This document shows positions 13,176 to 27,200 of a DNA stretch of 64,000 nt, piece after piece (the stretch's first letter is position 1; each line of letters begins with the position of its first letter). The DNA is from Megalobrama amblycephala. Taxonomy: Eukaryota; Chordata; Actinopteri; Cypriniformes; Xenocyprididae. The position numbers and the translations under genes were made by a program. The DNA is taken from NCBI RefSeq assembly GCF_018812025.1, contig NC_063053.1, forward strand, positions 8,600,123 through 8,664,122. Reading direction: 5' to 3'. The notes below the pieces were generated by a model. That model was not told the origin of the DNA and made no database searches. It saw only the letters and a program-made list of their open reading frames with translations.

Positions 13176-13473
13176 CAGAGTGATCTGCTGGTCCTCCACC
13201 GTTGGCGAAGAGGGCAGAGTACAGGTGAGGGTATGTCTTCTCCAGGGCCACACAGAGCTCCAGGAAATGGTCGCTCTGCTTGTTCATGAGCATCTTCAGA
13301 AGCTGGTCCACTTTCTCGGCGCTGGAGGAGCAGTTTTGGTCCAGCTCGAAGGCTTCCTGTTCACTGAGGCTTCCCGATTTACTCAGCAGCTCTATCAGCC
13401 GGTCTGCATCCGTGATGGACTCCAGTAAGTTCTGGTGGTACTGGTGTAGTAACTCTTTGTGCTTGGGCTCCAT
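13176..13473 (-). CDS. dlg5: Discs large homolog 5 (DLG5), first coding exon, partial
   Basis: DLG5 is a MAGUK scaffold (N-terminal CARD-like region, coiled coil, four PDZ domains, SH3, guanylate-kinase-like domain) acting at cell junctions, in polarity and in Hippo-pathway regulation. This exon encodes 99 residues plus one base, starting MEPKHKELLHQYHQ. The pattern MEP...ELL-Q, LS--E---LD, LLK-L--K--DHF--L, ALEKT-PHL matches the DLG5 N-terminus well. The start codon is at 13,473; there is no better upstream ATG and the family also begins MEP. The exon ends with donor CTG|GTAAGA (GT at 13,174-13,175) in phase 1. The open frame continues past the donor to 13,102 but that part is intron. The rest of the gene is outside the window. 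Other CARD proteins are a weaker fit. In zebrafish the gene has more than one copy, so the a/b suffix is not given. Confidence 0.88.
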
Positions 13474-13960
13474 TGCAGTTTCTACAGTTCCCTAGCTAAC
13501 TAGCTAGCTCCGTGCTATCGCCGTAGACCCGTTTCCCCCCACACAAACCCGATGAATGCAGCAGCAACTTCTTTCTATCCGCTCACTTGTAGGATTTGAG
13601 CCACGGCGCCATGAGATGCGATGGCTTAATCAAGCGGGTTTTCATTACAAACAGCAGAAAGGCACAGAAGCCATGTTTGTTGCCTGAGGCTGTTGACTGC
13701 ACTAAACAGCGAGACATTTCTCCGGATCACTTACGTGAGGCAACTTCGTCTATTTTTCCCTGCGCTTCCGAGGAGAGCATGTTCATCCGCGTTTACAGTT
13801 TCTTCTTGGCCATTTATTTGGCGCTGTGTGGACTCAAGTGTGAGCAAAAGTAGCGCAACTCTTCTAGCGTTCCCTACTCAAACTGTACGCTCCGCCATGT
13901 CTCGGTATCTCAGCAGCTGCTGCCTGCTGTCAATCAACTTCCCGTGCAATGTCCATATTT
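13474..13960 (-). promoter_or_regulatory. dlg5: Presumed dlg5 5'UTR and promoter region
   Basis: This is the sequence immediately upstream of the dlg5 start codon. It is richer in CpG and GC than its surroundings (for example near 13,500-13,620 and 13,740-13,960), as expected for a housekeeping-type promoter. No TATA box is clear. Short plus-strand open frames here look like chance readings of GC-rich DNA. The transcription start cannot be placed by eye. Confidence 0.4.
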
Positions 13961-14241
13961 GGTAAAGTAGGCGGGGATTTGTCCGAGACACACCTGGTTT
14001 TCTCCAATGGGCGTGCACTACTGTTCAAAATTTCGGGCAAAAAGGGATACACAGTTATGAAGATGATGCATCATGACATAACAAGTGCAAGGGGATTTTA
14101 CTCTGGAACATGTGCTGTACAACGCGGACTGTTTGCCTGTGATTTTTTTAGTAAATGTGACTGTGCTAGTTTGTGATTTTATTAGTCACAATATTTAAAT
14201 ACATGAATACTAGCCACTGGTGCTCACTGATACATGAGAGA

Positions 14242-14413
14242 TAAATATCAAATGAAACAACAAAATATTGCAAGGCATTCATGTGGTTGAGCGTAAAAAG
14301 TCCTTAAAACATGTTTGTGTTGCTTTAATGACTTCAGCCCAGTTCATTAAAGGCCTTTTTACGCTTATAAACGTGAGTGCCTTGCAATATTTTGTTGTTT
14401 CATTTGATATTTA
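14242..14413. repeat. Fold-back element with 36-bp perfect arms
   Basis: The left arm 14,242-14,277 and the right arm 14,378-14,413 are perfect reverse complements (TAAATATCAAATGAAAC... with TTTGATATTTA at the other end). Pairing continues imperfectly inward through GCGTAAAAAG/CTTTTTACGC. It lies about 0.8 kb upstream of dlg5 and is probably a MITE, though no clear target duplication was found. Confidence 0.75.
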
Positions 14414-16589
14414 CATAAATAAGGCTACATTTAAAAAATGTGAATTTGGTGTTGGTAGCTGATCTAAAAAGGTTATCAAGCCTCAAAGCAGTATGAATAG
14501 ATCACTGTAACAGTGCCATAAATGTAGTCATTGTACAAGTGTAAGCAAATATGTTGAATGCTAGAATAAAAGATCCTCTGTGTTCTTCCATATATTTATA
14601 TATTGTCTGTCATTTCTGGACAGTCTTTATTAAAGTGGCATAGATGAGTTTTATAGAAAAAGTTACACTTTATTTTGCAGTTCTTACATGTTTACATATA
14701 ATTACTATACTACTATTAATAATAATAACAATAACAATGTATAAATGAACCATGCTTTTATTATAGTAAAATCATGTTTTTTTGGTGTACAATTTTTATA
14801 ATCACATCAATAGCATAGTTAATCTATGATTTTTGTAGCAAAACCATGGTTAATTTGTGGTTACTGTGGAATACAATAACTGTATTTTTTTTTTATTTTT
14901 TATTTTTTTTATTTTTTTTATTCATAGTAAAACCATGGTTATTTTTTGTAAGGGTAATTACATGCAGCTCCAAAAAAAAAAGAGAAAAAAACACAAGTTC
15001 ATGTTCTTCATTACTGAAGTATTAAATACAGATTAGGCCTACTGTAAAATAAAGTGTGACCTACACTGCAAAGAAAAAAATCCTTACTCTATTTTTGTCT
15101 GTTCAGTACAAAAATGTAAAAATTCTTAAATCAAAATAGCTACATTTACTTGAGAAGCAAAATGACTCAAGATATTAAGTCTTGTTTTCTGAAAAAGGTA
15201 TCATAATTAAGTGAGCTTATGCTTAAAACAAGAAAAAATATCTGTAAGAAAAATACAATACATTCAATTTTCTGAGATTTATATTACATGAACAAACCCC
15301 AACTTTGATTCTTGATTTTGATTTTTCCTCAGTCCTGAATAGCATGTGAAAAATGATCCCTATATGATTTATTTTCTTCTGTCACTGTATATTTAATATC
15401 AGCCATATGACCAGCATTACATTTCTGATTTATGGCTTTGTGGAACATCCATGATGCTCAAAGTTCACATTATCATGCTGGAAGCCAGCAGCAGAGAGAG
15501 CTGAAAGAGCGTTTACACATCTTCATTAGATGACTTACATCATTAGCAGCAGCTCAGACCACTTTATGGATGAAGAACTAAGGTTATGTGGAGTTCACAG
15601 GCTATAAGAGGCCACGCAGCTGGGGTTTTTACATTGTAACGAAAAGAAGATTACTAAGTATGTGGTCAATTTTCAGTTAGCCTACCTCAAACATGCAACA
15701 AGAGATAAACATGGGATTAAAACAGATTGAGTCATTTTAAAGGACTAGCAAAGCAGATAAAAGGAAAGGATATTTGTCTGACACATGCAAACACGATGAA
15801 CTAATGAACTATCAGTTCTCACGGCACCTCTCTGTAGTCTACTTAAGCAATTGATTTTATTTCTGCAAAGGTTATGCAAGACCTAACAGAGTGTGCAGTA
15901 ACGTTTGGAGAAATCTGCAATCTTTTAAAGTCGGCACGAAATGGAAGCTGCAATAGTCTTTTCTTTTTTATTGTGACGTATATCTGAGTGAAAAAAATTT
16001 AGGGCGGGACTTGATTTTGTACATCAGGAATTGATTAGATGAGTGACAGGTTGTCCCGCCCTTGAGCCAGTAAACACATCATCAGAGAAAAGAAATGTCT
16101 TTACACAAGAAGAAATTATTTTGATTAAAGATTACGAGGGTCAGAGCCGACAATGGGCAGCACTCCGACATATAAGTGCGTTCACGCCATGCCGTAATTG
16201 CCGTCACGATTTTGAACTATAAGAAACATGCTTGTAGAACTTGTAATTACAACATGTAAACTTGTAATTTTCTGAGAGCTATGACATCTACATACCACCT
16301 GACCACTGCAGATTTAAGGTGTGTTCGACTTGAAGCGGCGCTGTACAGACCGATCGGTGTATGACATCAAATTACCACGAGAAGGATTCGAAAGCATACG
16401 GAGCTGTACCACCTGACCACTGTAGATTCATTTAGGCTTGATAGTGGTGCCATAGAAACGCAAATTCCCAGTCTAAGGACATGAATAGCTCCGAATATAA
16501 CGTCACGTGTTGTCATCTCAAGATTACGGTAATTACACGGTGGCATGAATGCAACATTATTTACCATAATTACAAAATGGCGTCAATGC

Positions 16590-16725
16590 AGTTTTTAGCG
16601 CAACTGCGCCTCAGGCGACCCGAGTTTGATTCCCGGCTTGAGGTCCCATTCCTTTCTTTACACTCCGTGTTTTCCAGTTTGATTGTCCTCCAATAAAGCC
16701 ATGAAAAGGCCAAAATATAACTTTT
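16590..16725 (+). repeat. tRNA-derived SINE fragment
   Basis: It contains a B-box-like GAGTTTGATTCCCGG preceded by TAGCGCAACTGCGCC, followed by a pyrimidine-rich tail and AATAAAG with GCCAAAATATAAC. This layout matches fish tRNA-derived SINEs of the type TTAGCGCACTGCGCC...GGTTCGATTCCCGGC. The acceptor stem does not pair, so it is not a functional tRNA gene. Confidence 0.65.
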
Positions 16726-16847
16726 TTTTCTTTTTTTAATGAGGGCACATGAAAAAAATTGTAGCCCAACAAATGCTGCAATATTCCATTAAAAACAACA
16801 ACAACAACAATTGTCAATTTTATTTTATGGTTTTATAGTAACGTTAA

Positions 16848-17808
16848 AGGTGCAGTATGTAATAATTGTGTCCACCAGAGGTCGCTAGGGGCCTGTTCAA
16901 AACAAAGGCGTAGCTTGATGACGCCAAGTTTGAGAGCAGAATCTTGGGACATGTGGTCTTCACCTCAACGGACGGAGCAAAAGAATAGGGATAGGACTCA
17001 GGAAGAAAACATGTTCATGGATGCGATTATCAATGTTAATGGAGTATGAAGCAGAGCAGGATCGAGTGTTGTCCACAGTCGCTGGCGCCGCTTCCGCTTT
17101 TCCGGTCATGAGTATGAGGTAACGCAGCTCTGTTTATCATATTAGATACATTTGAGTGTGTTGAAAATTATGTTATAGCGTTACTCTGTGCATTTGCTCG
17201 GCAGCTGCTGTGAGACACTTGTTGCACACTGCAGTAAGATAGATCGATTTTAGAATATATTAAATGCTGGATGGCTCGTGTTGATAAATGGCATGCAATT
17301 AATTTTAAAACGTATTGTATGATGGAGAAAATTCTCTATTACTGTTACTAAAAATAAAGCTGCATCTGATTATGCTATGTCAGCTACTTCACAAAATAGT
17401 GTCTTTCTCTGAGGCATGGTAAAGCATGGTACTCGCAAAAAATCAAGAAAATTAGATTTAAACAATAAGACTAAACGTCTTGAGCTATATAACAATTCGT
17501 TTTCTGTCTATAAATATATCAAAACAGATGTCCCCTTGTCTAATAAAACGTGTAATATATTAAAGCGTCTTTGGTGTTTCCATGGTTTCTACAAAATAAA
17601 ACCGGAAACCGAGGGTAACGCCTGTATGACGCAATTGATAGGCGACTCCTCACACGTCCCGGAGCCTTGGTTAAAATTGCAATTTTCTCACGATCTACAA
17701 ATAGTTGGAAACATTTGGGATATTGTAAGTACTTAAGTGAACAACATATATAACACTGGCCTAGTGGTTTTTGGATATTTTACTGCAAAAATATTACATA
17801 TTGCACCT
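16848..17808. mobile_element. TTAA-flanked MITE, family C
   Basis: The termini are AGGTGCAGTATGTAATAATT and the complementary ATTACATATTGCACCT, with TTAA at 16,844-16,847 and 17,809-17,812. A plus-strand frame of 106 codons (17,416-17,736) lies inside but has no transposase motif and looks fortuitous. The TTAA target and AGG terminus are shared with families A, D and E in this window. Confidence 0.78.
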
Positions 17809-19113
17809 TTAAATGCAGCTGACAGAGCTAACAGGACTAGGAAAAAAAACAGCAACGCAAGGAAGAAACCTTGTGACACTTCAAATTGGCTGTTCTAAAT
17901 TGAAGCTATTTTACACAGCACTACTGAGTGTTGTCAAGACACTGACGCCATGTGTTCGCCTTGATACAATAATCAACAACCGCCAATTAGAGAACATTTA
18001 ATGTCTGTATACACTTCTCTAGAACCGAGAATGATGTTAAAAGATTGATACAGAACATTAGCTCTTTGTATGCGTTCCGAATAATTAAAGAAAACTCATA
18101 AAATAGTTGTTGTAATAGACTGATGTTGTAAAGACTGAAATTGCTATGATGGAGTTTTTTTTATATAGTTAACTCTTTCCAGGCTTGTATTTCCTGTAAA
18201 TAGCACGCAGAAGGAAATCACAATAAAAGATTAAGGTCTTAAAAACCGAGAGAGATGATTAATGTATGAACAGATGTTTGGTTTTTATCTCATCTAGTGG
18301 TTAGATATAAGTTGATTGCTCTTAGTGGGGACTCATTTTCTGGTATTTGTAAGCCCTGAATAATCACGACCAAAGTTTTTAATTTTGAATGGATTTTCAT
18401 TTCATTTATGACCTATGCTGAAAAACTGCAGTATTGGGCTGTTTCTAAAATAAATGAATAAATAAAATAAAGCTATCAAATTTCAGAAAAAAAGGTTGAA
18501 AGTGAAATAAATCAAACGAGTTTTTTTTGTTTTTGTTTTTTTTTGTCATTTTTCCGTCATTCAATGTTGTATTTGAAATGGATAGGGCAAGTATGCCCTC
18601 TACTGGTGGAAATAAGAATATAACTCCAGGCAAATTATCTTTGTCACTTACCACTGTAATATTTACTCAAATATTTAATTACTTTTATCCAAGTGTTTGC
18701 TTGGATAACCGTTAGATTTAAGAGAAAACACTATTAATCAATGAAAATTAACGTATAAGCCTATGACTATACATTACATAATAAGAGTCTCTCCACTAAA
18801 TCGTTCAGGGAATGATTTAAATATGTCCCCGCCATCTTGCGTTCTCGATGAACTTGTCTAACTAAATAACGCTCATGTAACTTGCTGTCCTCAGCAGTTT
18901 GCCCTTGATAAGAAGAAATGAACGGGCTGTTGGATGGCATTAGATTTGAGCTGATTTGGAAGCAGTGACACTTCAGACTCACCCTGCACTGCGGGGAGGG
19001 GCAAGAGAGCTACAAATGATGGATGTATCCCATGATTCACTCACAGTGAGCCAAGAACCTCCACAGCTCTTAAAATCTTTGTTAAACACGGTTAATTACA
19101 AGTGACATAAATA

Positions 19114-19222
19114 GTAACAGGATATACAAAATATTCAGCTTTCTTTTCTACTTTTTTGCAATTAAAAGTTAATGGCAAAAAGAAGTAGCCAAGAAAGCTT
19201 AATATTTTGTATATCCTGTTAC
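19114..19222. repeat. 109-bp near-perfect hairpin
   Basis: The arms 19,114-19,135 and 19,201-19,222 are perfect complements (GTAACAGGATATACAAAATA and partner). Pairing extends inward through CTTTCTT.../...AAGAAAG and TTTTTTGC/GCAAAAAG, leaving a small loop. The size and stem suit a fold-back MITE or a pre-miRNA-like transcript; no expression evidence is possible here. An AT microsatellite follows at once. Confidence 0.7.
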
Positions 19223-20343
19223 AATTATATATATATATATGATTTATATATACATACTGTATATACACTATTCCATTGGAAAAAATACCTTTTAAAATAA
19301 ACAATTAAAATGATTAATACTTGTATGTATTCTTTCATCATCCTTTAATGAGAGGTTTGATCCAGATATGCAGGTCTACTTATGATTATGACCACTTTTG
19401 CCCAGGTAATGTCACTTTAAATAAGAAGTCTCCTATCTTTATTCTGTTTATTGTAATGCTTGTCATGCCTGATCTAGTAGGAATAATTATATGAATGCAT
19501 ATATTAATATTTATCAGGGTGTTTTGAGGTCACAGTTGAATTAGCGTCAGAAGTCAGCACTGATAGTACCAAGGAGCTTTTGAAGAAACACCAAGTTAAT
19601 ATGAGTTGAACGCTTGAGTTATAATCTTTCAGGCAGGATTTACTTAGCATTTCATATGTGTGTGTTTTGTCTCTGTACAGAATAAGCAAATGCGAAACAC
19701 AAAGACAGCACCATCATTACCTCTTTTTTGCCTCAATAGGGAGGTAGTTGGCATTCATAACAGCTGAAACTACAAAAAAAAAAGTGTATATAGCAAAAAA
19801 AATAAAAAATAAAAAAAAGATTTAATTATGCATATGATGCAGTAAATAAAAATTTCTTTACTATAAAATGTTCATTTAATTACGCCGAACATGATGAGTA
19901 AAACTAACATTTATGGCACTTTTTCCCCACTATATTATGTATATTACTTAATACATGAATGTGTAAAAACTATTTTGGCATTCAGATGTGCACAATACTT
20001 AATCCAGAATTTTCTTGCGATCATCTTTCAAACAAAGCATACTTGGAGGAAACAAATGCATCCAAAACATGCACTCTTTCTGATATAAACAATAATTCGC
20101 TAAGCCACTGCTTTTAGCGTAGAAGGCACGTAAAGATATATAGTTTTCTATTTTAGAAATAAAGATATAGTAATAAAACAGCATGAAATGTAACGTGCAG
20201 CATATATGCACACAAGTGCCTTTGCATTGAGTACAGTAAAACATGCAAGTATGTAATAGAGTGCAAATGAAGGTAAGGCATAAGATGTGTCGAAATTGTG
20301 GCGTGGCTTCCTGTCCTCTGAGTGTTGGGATCATCTGTGGCTT

Positions 20344-20873
20344 CTAGTCGCTTCCGCCGCAGAGCTTCAGCAGTAGTTTCTTATAATCCCCTGAAGTGTC
20401 TCCCTATAAATGCAGATGGGTTCGATTACAAATACTGTATTATTATGGATCTGTAATTTTCATTTCTCAAAAAAATGTAAAGCATAGTCTGAGGGGTGGT
20501 TACACAGGCACTCACAGATATGGCTGTGTAAAGAGATTTCCCATAATTCTTCATGTATTCCTGACGAATGTCCAGCATGTCCACCTCAGAGCGGGTCACC
20601 ATGATGCGAACCAAAGTGCGATCCTTGGTTCCTGCTCCCTGTGCAACCATAAAAGCAACTGTTTAAAGTTTGCCTTTCCAAAATCGAGAATGAGTTTTTT
20701 TTTTTAAACTTTTATTTTTATTTCTATAACTTATATTTTTTAATTTTATAAATTTTATCAAATAAATATATAATATATTATCAAATAAATAATAAAGTAT
20801 AAAAATAAAAATGTAAACTATATATATATAATATATAATAAAATATATAATGTATCTGAATTTGTGTGCATTT

Positions 20874-20931
<58 letters not shown>

Positions 20932-21194
20932 ATTTTATATTATGTATTTATACTTTATTTTAAATTAAAAAATTAATTTAAAAAAAAGAATGTATTGTAA
21001 TCTAAAAATAAATAAATAAATATATTTTAAAATAAAATAAAATCAATCACTCTATAAATACTTAAATGTATTTTTTTCTTTTTTAATACTATAAATAAAA
21101 GATTCTTCTGACATACAACTCTTTCCTCACCAGCATTTTTTTTTTAAGTTGCTAGCTGCCACCAGCATTTTTTAAAAAATCATTTCATTTTCAA

Positions 21195-21228
<34 letters not shown>

Positions 21229-24200
21229 TTTTCACAAAACTTTCATGGCCCCCAGAATATATTTGCTCTATGAATATCTGATGAATGAATACTTGAAATA
21301 TAATCAAAAGAAAGAACAGAGCCACTGCTTAAAAAGCTGCATGCATTCTATTTTTTAATCAATATTTGAATGTGGGTAAGTTTCATAAAAAAAAAAAAGC
21401 AACATTTTGCTTCATTTTTGCCTGTGTTTTGATCTGGAGATTCTGTATTATTTCAGAAGATGTGTAATATCGCCCCCTACTGTATAACAGTAAAAAAAAA
21501 CATGGATTGCCAGAAAATTCTGTCAATGGCAAGGAAAGAGTTAACATAGTTTGACTTCTAACAAAATGACTTCTAAACCATGGCTATGTTTGTTGTAATT
21601 AATCATGATTAGTCTTCCCTTTTACACTGTAGACAGTATAGCTGAACCGCACAGAGAGAGGAATGAGTCTCACCTTCATGGCCTTGTAGAGTCTCTCAGC
21701 AAAGTAGGCCGGTGTGTTCTTAATGCATTTCACTGCATACAGAAAAACATGTTTAGACTCACCATACACAAACCACCCTGCAGCTAATAAGACGTGTACA
21801 ACACAGCAAGCAGGAAGAATCTTGAAATTTAAATTGAAAAATGAAACCGAATGAAGACAGACCAGGCATTCGTCTGAAAGTGAAAGTCATTTAAAAGAGA
21901 AAACCTGACTGTTCATAACAGCAAACTGAAATGACACACTAAACACACCTCATTATGAACACCGACTGAAAGGAAGTCATGCACTATGACACAACAAGCA
22001 CATATGTCAGCTATTTTATGTGTTATGAATCACGTTGTGTGATTAAAAACATATTACCACATATTTACCCTATAACAGCTTTACTCATAAAGGGGCCAGC
22101 AGAATGGAGAACAAGTTAAAAAATACAATTATGAGTGTTTAACGAGAAGATTTTAGCAAACGATTCTAGATGGCAGATCAGAAAACTCACCAACAGCCAG
22201 CATGCCACTCTCCAGGTCTCCAGACATCTCTCTCTCGATACTCTTCTCAATGTCTCTGCCACACATGTGCTGGTACTCATTAAACACTGGCAACATAAAC
22301 ACACAAAATGACTTAATACAATTGCTATTTCTGCAAACACTGACATCATATACAAACGGCTGTTAATGAGCATGTGAGAGTACAGTAATGAACTTTATCA
22401 CAATCAATACTTTTAATTACAATGCAACACCACCATAATGTTCATTAAACTGTCCTCTATGGCTGAATGGAATACTAGCTTACTATTTTATAAATATTGT
22501 GCAATATACACTGTTTATTGCCAAATTGTGAAAAGTTTGGGATCGGGAAGTTTTTGTTTTTAAAGAAATTGCTACTTTTATTCAGAAAAGATTATAAATA
22601 TCATTATACAGTAAATATACTCTTACAATTGATTTTTATTTAAAAAAAAGCTGTTCTTTTGAACTGTCTAATCCTGAAAAAAGGATACGTTTTCACAACT
22701 GTTTTCATTAATAATAATAAATGTTTCTTGAGCACTAAAGCAGCATATTAGAATTATTTCTAAAGGATCATGTGACATTGATGCTGAAAATTCAGCTTTG
22801 CCATTACAGACATAAATTACTTAAAAAATATATATAATAATAATATCAAAATAGATAACAGTTTCTTTGAATTGTAAGAATATTTAACAATATTACTGTT
22901 TTTGACTATACTTTTGATCAAATAAATGTAGCCTTGGTAAGCATAAGAGACTTCATTCAAAAGCAAAATGTCAAATTATATTTTATTTGGATAAATATAT
23001 TATAGTATAATATAGTATTGCACATATTATGTAACTATACAATAGACAACTCTTACATAACTGTGTCCTATAGAAAAACAGAAAATGACATAGTAAGTCG
23101 TTGATTTAGAGGCATATTCAGGTATTTCCATGGGAAAACATGTCCGGTCATGAGTCATAATTCTCATAATGACAACTACAGCCTTGGGAAGAGTTGGTTG
23201 ACTGCAAGGCCAGATCCAAAAGTGAAATTGTGGCTGCCCATGTGGCAGAACCTGGAAGTTTCTGAGCATTTTCCCACTTTTAAGGCCCCGATATTCTTCA
23301 AGCTAAATCAGTGATCAAACTGGTGTGACACCAGTCAAAATCAGGCCAAAACGAAGTTCATTTTGTGTTCGTTTCAGGATTTCAAAACAGCATGCCAAAG
23401 TGAACTTTACAGAATGTCCATGAGTAAAAACATGAACACACTGTAGAGCCGCTTTATAGTAGAAATTGAAGTTGTAATTCTAATTGAAAGCGACACTGAC
23501 ACTGTTTTTTCTTGTTTAATACTGTTAACCTACTTGCTTTAAAACAATCTATTGCAAAAGTGAAATATATAAATAAATGTTCTATTCTACTTACGGACAA
23601 AAACTAAACTGGTGCCGCGTTCATTCCGTAAGTAGAACAGGAAAGGCATAGGACATACAGCGTAAGCTTTTTGAAGAATACGGAAAGCGGAAGCACATGC
23701 AAGGCAGTAATTTGTGTTTATAAAGCATATACAGCATATTTTTTTTTTCGAAAATGGCTGATCGTTTCGCTTCGTTTTCGACCCTTATTCATCGTCTGGT
23801 ATTGTTTAAAGCCCTTTGAAGCTGCACTGAAACTGTATTTTGACCTTCAACCATCTGGAGGCCACTGAAGTCTACTAGAAGGAGAATAATCCTGGAATGT
23901 CTTCATCAAAAACCTTGATGACATGAACATCTTGGATGACATTGGGGTGAGTAAATTATCAGGAAAAGTTTATTTGAAAGTGGACTAATCCTTTAAAATG
24001 ATTTAAAAATAAGACAAAACAATCATTAAAATAAACTAAAAATCAAGATATGTCTTCGTATTTGGTTATATTTATAATGAATATACATCTTTCTGGTAAT
24101 GCCAAACTCTAAAATATTTTACTGGGTAGACATAGGGAGTTGAAGGGAGGAGGTCCTCAAATATCAAATGAGGGTGCCTTGAAGTAAAGATTGAGATACA

Positions 24201-27200
24201 CTGCTCTAGATCCTCATTAAATGAACAGTTTAACAATATAATTGTAGACAGTATAGGAGGAGGAGAGGGATCACTTGTAGAGAAACAAATGGGAGAAATA
24301 TATGCTCAATATAGTGCCATGGGGAATGGTAAAGCCAATCACCTTCTCAACAGAAGTATTGCTTGTTGTTTTGTATTTGTGTTTTACTCATTAATTGGTC
24401 TAAAAAATGCAGTTCTTTAGCCTGATTTGAGCTAAAGCAGCAGCAATGTATAATTATTTATTATTCAATATATGTTACGGTACAGTAATCTTGACAAACA
24501 GGTTTGGAGATATTGGTCTTTCCCTATTCAGGTAGATATGAGCAGTACCAATTACCTAGAAAGAAAACAATCTGCCTGGGGGTGGCGCGGAATGAACTGC
24601 CCTATCTTAAAAGGACTTTGACTGGAATAATAGTATTATTTTATCAAGTCAATGGCCCATGACGTACCTGCTCTGAGGTGAGCTTTGCTCCGAGCACACA
24701 GGATGGCATTGAACTTGGACTCATCTGTGCCAAGTTTATTTTCTCCGGCTTGATACAAAGTCTGCAGCAGAACACAAACAGAGTATAGTAGGCACTCTTC
24801 AAAGACTGAGAAATGCATATTTTTAAAAAGTATTTCAATAATTACCTGAGCATCCTGTTTGGCTAATGATATATCCACATTCTCACTCTCATCTCGATTA
24901 CCCTTTAAGATAATAACAGGAAGGAATACTGATATGACATTTACATTTCTGTCCTTGATGTTACATGTTTTCATAATTAAATCCATGTATAAAACAAAAG
25001 CACAGCATCTGTGTACCTGAGCAAGAGAGACCAGAAGTCTGCGGAAGTGTCCAGATGTGTCACTACTTATGGCATCCTCCAGTGACTTCTTATTCTCTAA
25101 AACAGGAACACTGAGCATTATCTATCACAATTCACCAGGCTTTACTGTCAAGCTTTAAATTAAAATGCATATGACATGTAGCAGATGCTTGATTGGGAAG
25201 TAATCAAATCTGTAATTGCAGAGGGAAGGAATTATGTGATACGAGTCGAGTACGTACCAGCTTTGAAGAGTTGATTGATTTCTCTTATCTCTGCATTAGA
25301 GCGAGAGGCCAAAATTTCAATCAGACAGGCCTCATCTGTTCCTGCTCCCTGTGAAATAATCAGCAGATTACATTTGTATTAATGGCATATCAAAACATCT
25401 AATCAAATCTTTTTTATCTGATCACCATAAATGAACAGTTCACTTAAAATGTAAGCTGTTGTAGATGCGAGAAATTCTCCTTTTGTGTTTGTGTGTTTGG
25501 TAAACTATTCCTTTAAGGCCCAGAGAACAGTGTTACATATAAAAAAAACTATGGTTCAATGGTTTTATGCTCACAAATACTGCATTTATTTGAACAAAAA
25601 AACAGTACAAACAGTATTATTGTGAAATTTTATTACAACTTAAAATAACTGTTTTCTATTTTAATACATTAAAAATGTCATTTATTCCTGTGATGGCAAA
25701 GCTGAATTTTCAGCATCATTACTCCAGTGTCACATGATCCTTCAGAAATCATTCTAATATGCTGATTTTGGTGATTATAAATTGAAAACAGTTGTGTTTA
25801 ATATTTTTGTGGAAATCGTGAAACATTTTTGATGAATAAAAAGTTCAAAAACAGCATTTATTTAAAATAAAAATCAAATGAACGTGTCCTTACTGAGTTA
25901 AAGGTATTTGATTAATTAATTAAAGCTAGGGTAGGCATGTTTATGTTTTTCATAAACACTTTTTGTTATACTGCTTGAAACTCTCGTCACATCCTGATAG
26001 CAATCAATCATAGAAGTGGTCTAAATATTAAAAAAAATAAATATGTACATATATCTTATGTGGAAGCCTCAGGACCAAAAAATGTTCGTCCAATCATTGC
26101 ATCTACTGTGTGCGTTCATGTGTTTTGGAGGAGGCGTGGCTTTGGAGATGCTTTGAAGAGAGGGTGGGATCTTATGCTTTCAAAGCTAATTGCATCAGTT
26201 ATTCAAATGAGGGTGCAAAGTTGCACAATGTACGATTAAGTAATTTTTAACGTTTTTCTAAATTCTGTTAATAAAGTACTTTCACAAACCTTGATGGCCT
26301 CTTTGAGCTCATATGCGTCATACTGAGCTGGAGTCTTCAACATGGCCAGCACCAATTTCTCGAAGTTCCCTGAAAGCTCAGACTTCAGGTCCTTGACCAA
26401 GTCCTGTAAACATTGGGTTACATGAATGCACAATATTGCTTATCTTAAAGACCACATAACAAAATATGGGCTTTGTTGTTTGTTTGTCATTTAGTTCTTT
26501 TCTGCATCGAGCAGATATATAAGCATCTTTATCTTTTAGTCTTCATGTTTCGGGAAAAAGGACCAAAAATCTTATACTCAGGGGTGTATACAAATTTGTC
26601 CAATCAAATGCTCTCTAGAATGAGAAAAATCCCTCCCACTAATACCACCTGCCTCTTACTATATAATAGCAAGTAGCAACTCATGATTCACAGCTGCCGT
26701 TCCATCTGCTGAATAGCAAATATCTAAAAAGCTCCAATGCGCTCATTACCTTTCCATAGGCAGTCTTGTATGACACCAAGAGAGGTACACGCTGCTTGAT
26801 GGAGCGACTTCCGAGCAAATTAATGATGGCTTGTTCATCAGTGCCTGTTGAAACATGTGCTTGTATATTAGCAGCATAGAGTAAAAAGATGAGTCATTTT
26901 CAGGAAAAAAAAAAAAAAAAAAAAAAAAAGGCTCTCAGTATATGAACATCCACCACCTGTATCACAAAGCGGTCAAACTTAACAAGATTAATAATAGATA
27001 GACTTCAAACAAACAAAAAAGAACAGAACACCTTTTACCCCTGAGGGAGAATAAGTGATGCTTCTTTCCAAGAAACAGAGTAAAGACCTTGATATTCTTA
27101 AAGTGAAATCAAAGAACAAACTGGAACAAACATCAGGCCAAAACAAAGTTTGTTGAGAGTTTGTTTCAGGTGTTTGAAACAGAAAAGTTTGCTCAGGCTG

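Larger units (their letters stand above)
13961..20343. other. Intergenic region between dlg5 5' end and anxa11 3' end
   Basis: No supported gene. It contains the hairpins at 14,242 and 19,114, the TTAA MITE at 16,848, a SINE fragment near 16,590, and a piece near 16,400-16,470 that also occurs near 4,930-5,010. The 3' UTR of anxa11 must lie in its right part. Minus-strand AATAAA candidates are near 19,437 and 19,446, too distant to be certain. Confidence 0.5.

Noticed and set aside
13596..13965. Divergent protein-coding gene opposite dlg5
   Set aside because: The frames overlap the GC-rich promoter, have no family resemblance and no splice-supported continuation.
17416..17736. 106-codon plus-strand frame (starts MVKHGTRKKSRK)
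   Set aside because: It lies wholly inside a TTAA-flanked MITE and has no transposase or other domain motif.
24636..25118. Single 160-codon exon in anxa11
   Set aside because: The open frame reads through two introns; splice sites and annexin alignment show three separate exons (24668-24761, 24846-24902, 25017-25096).
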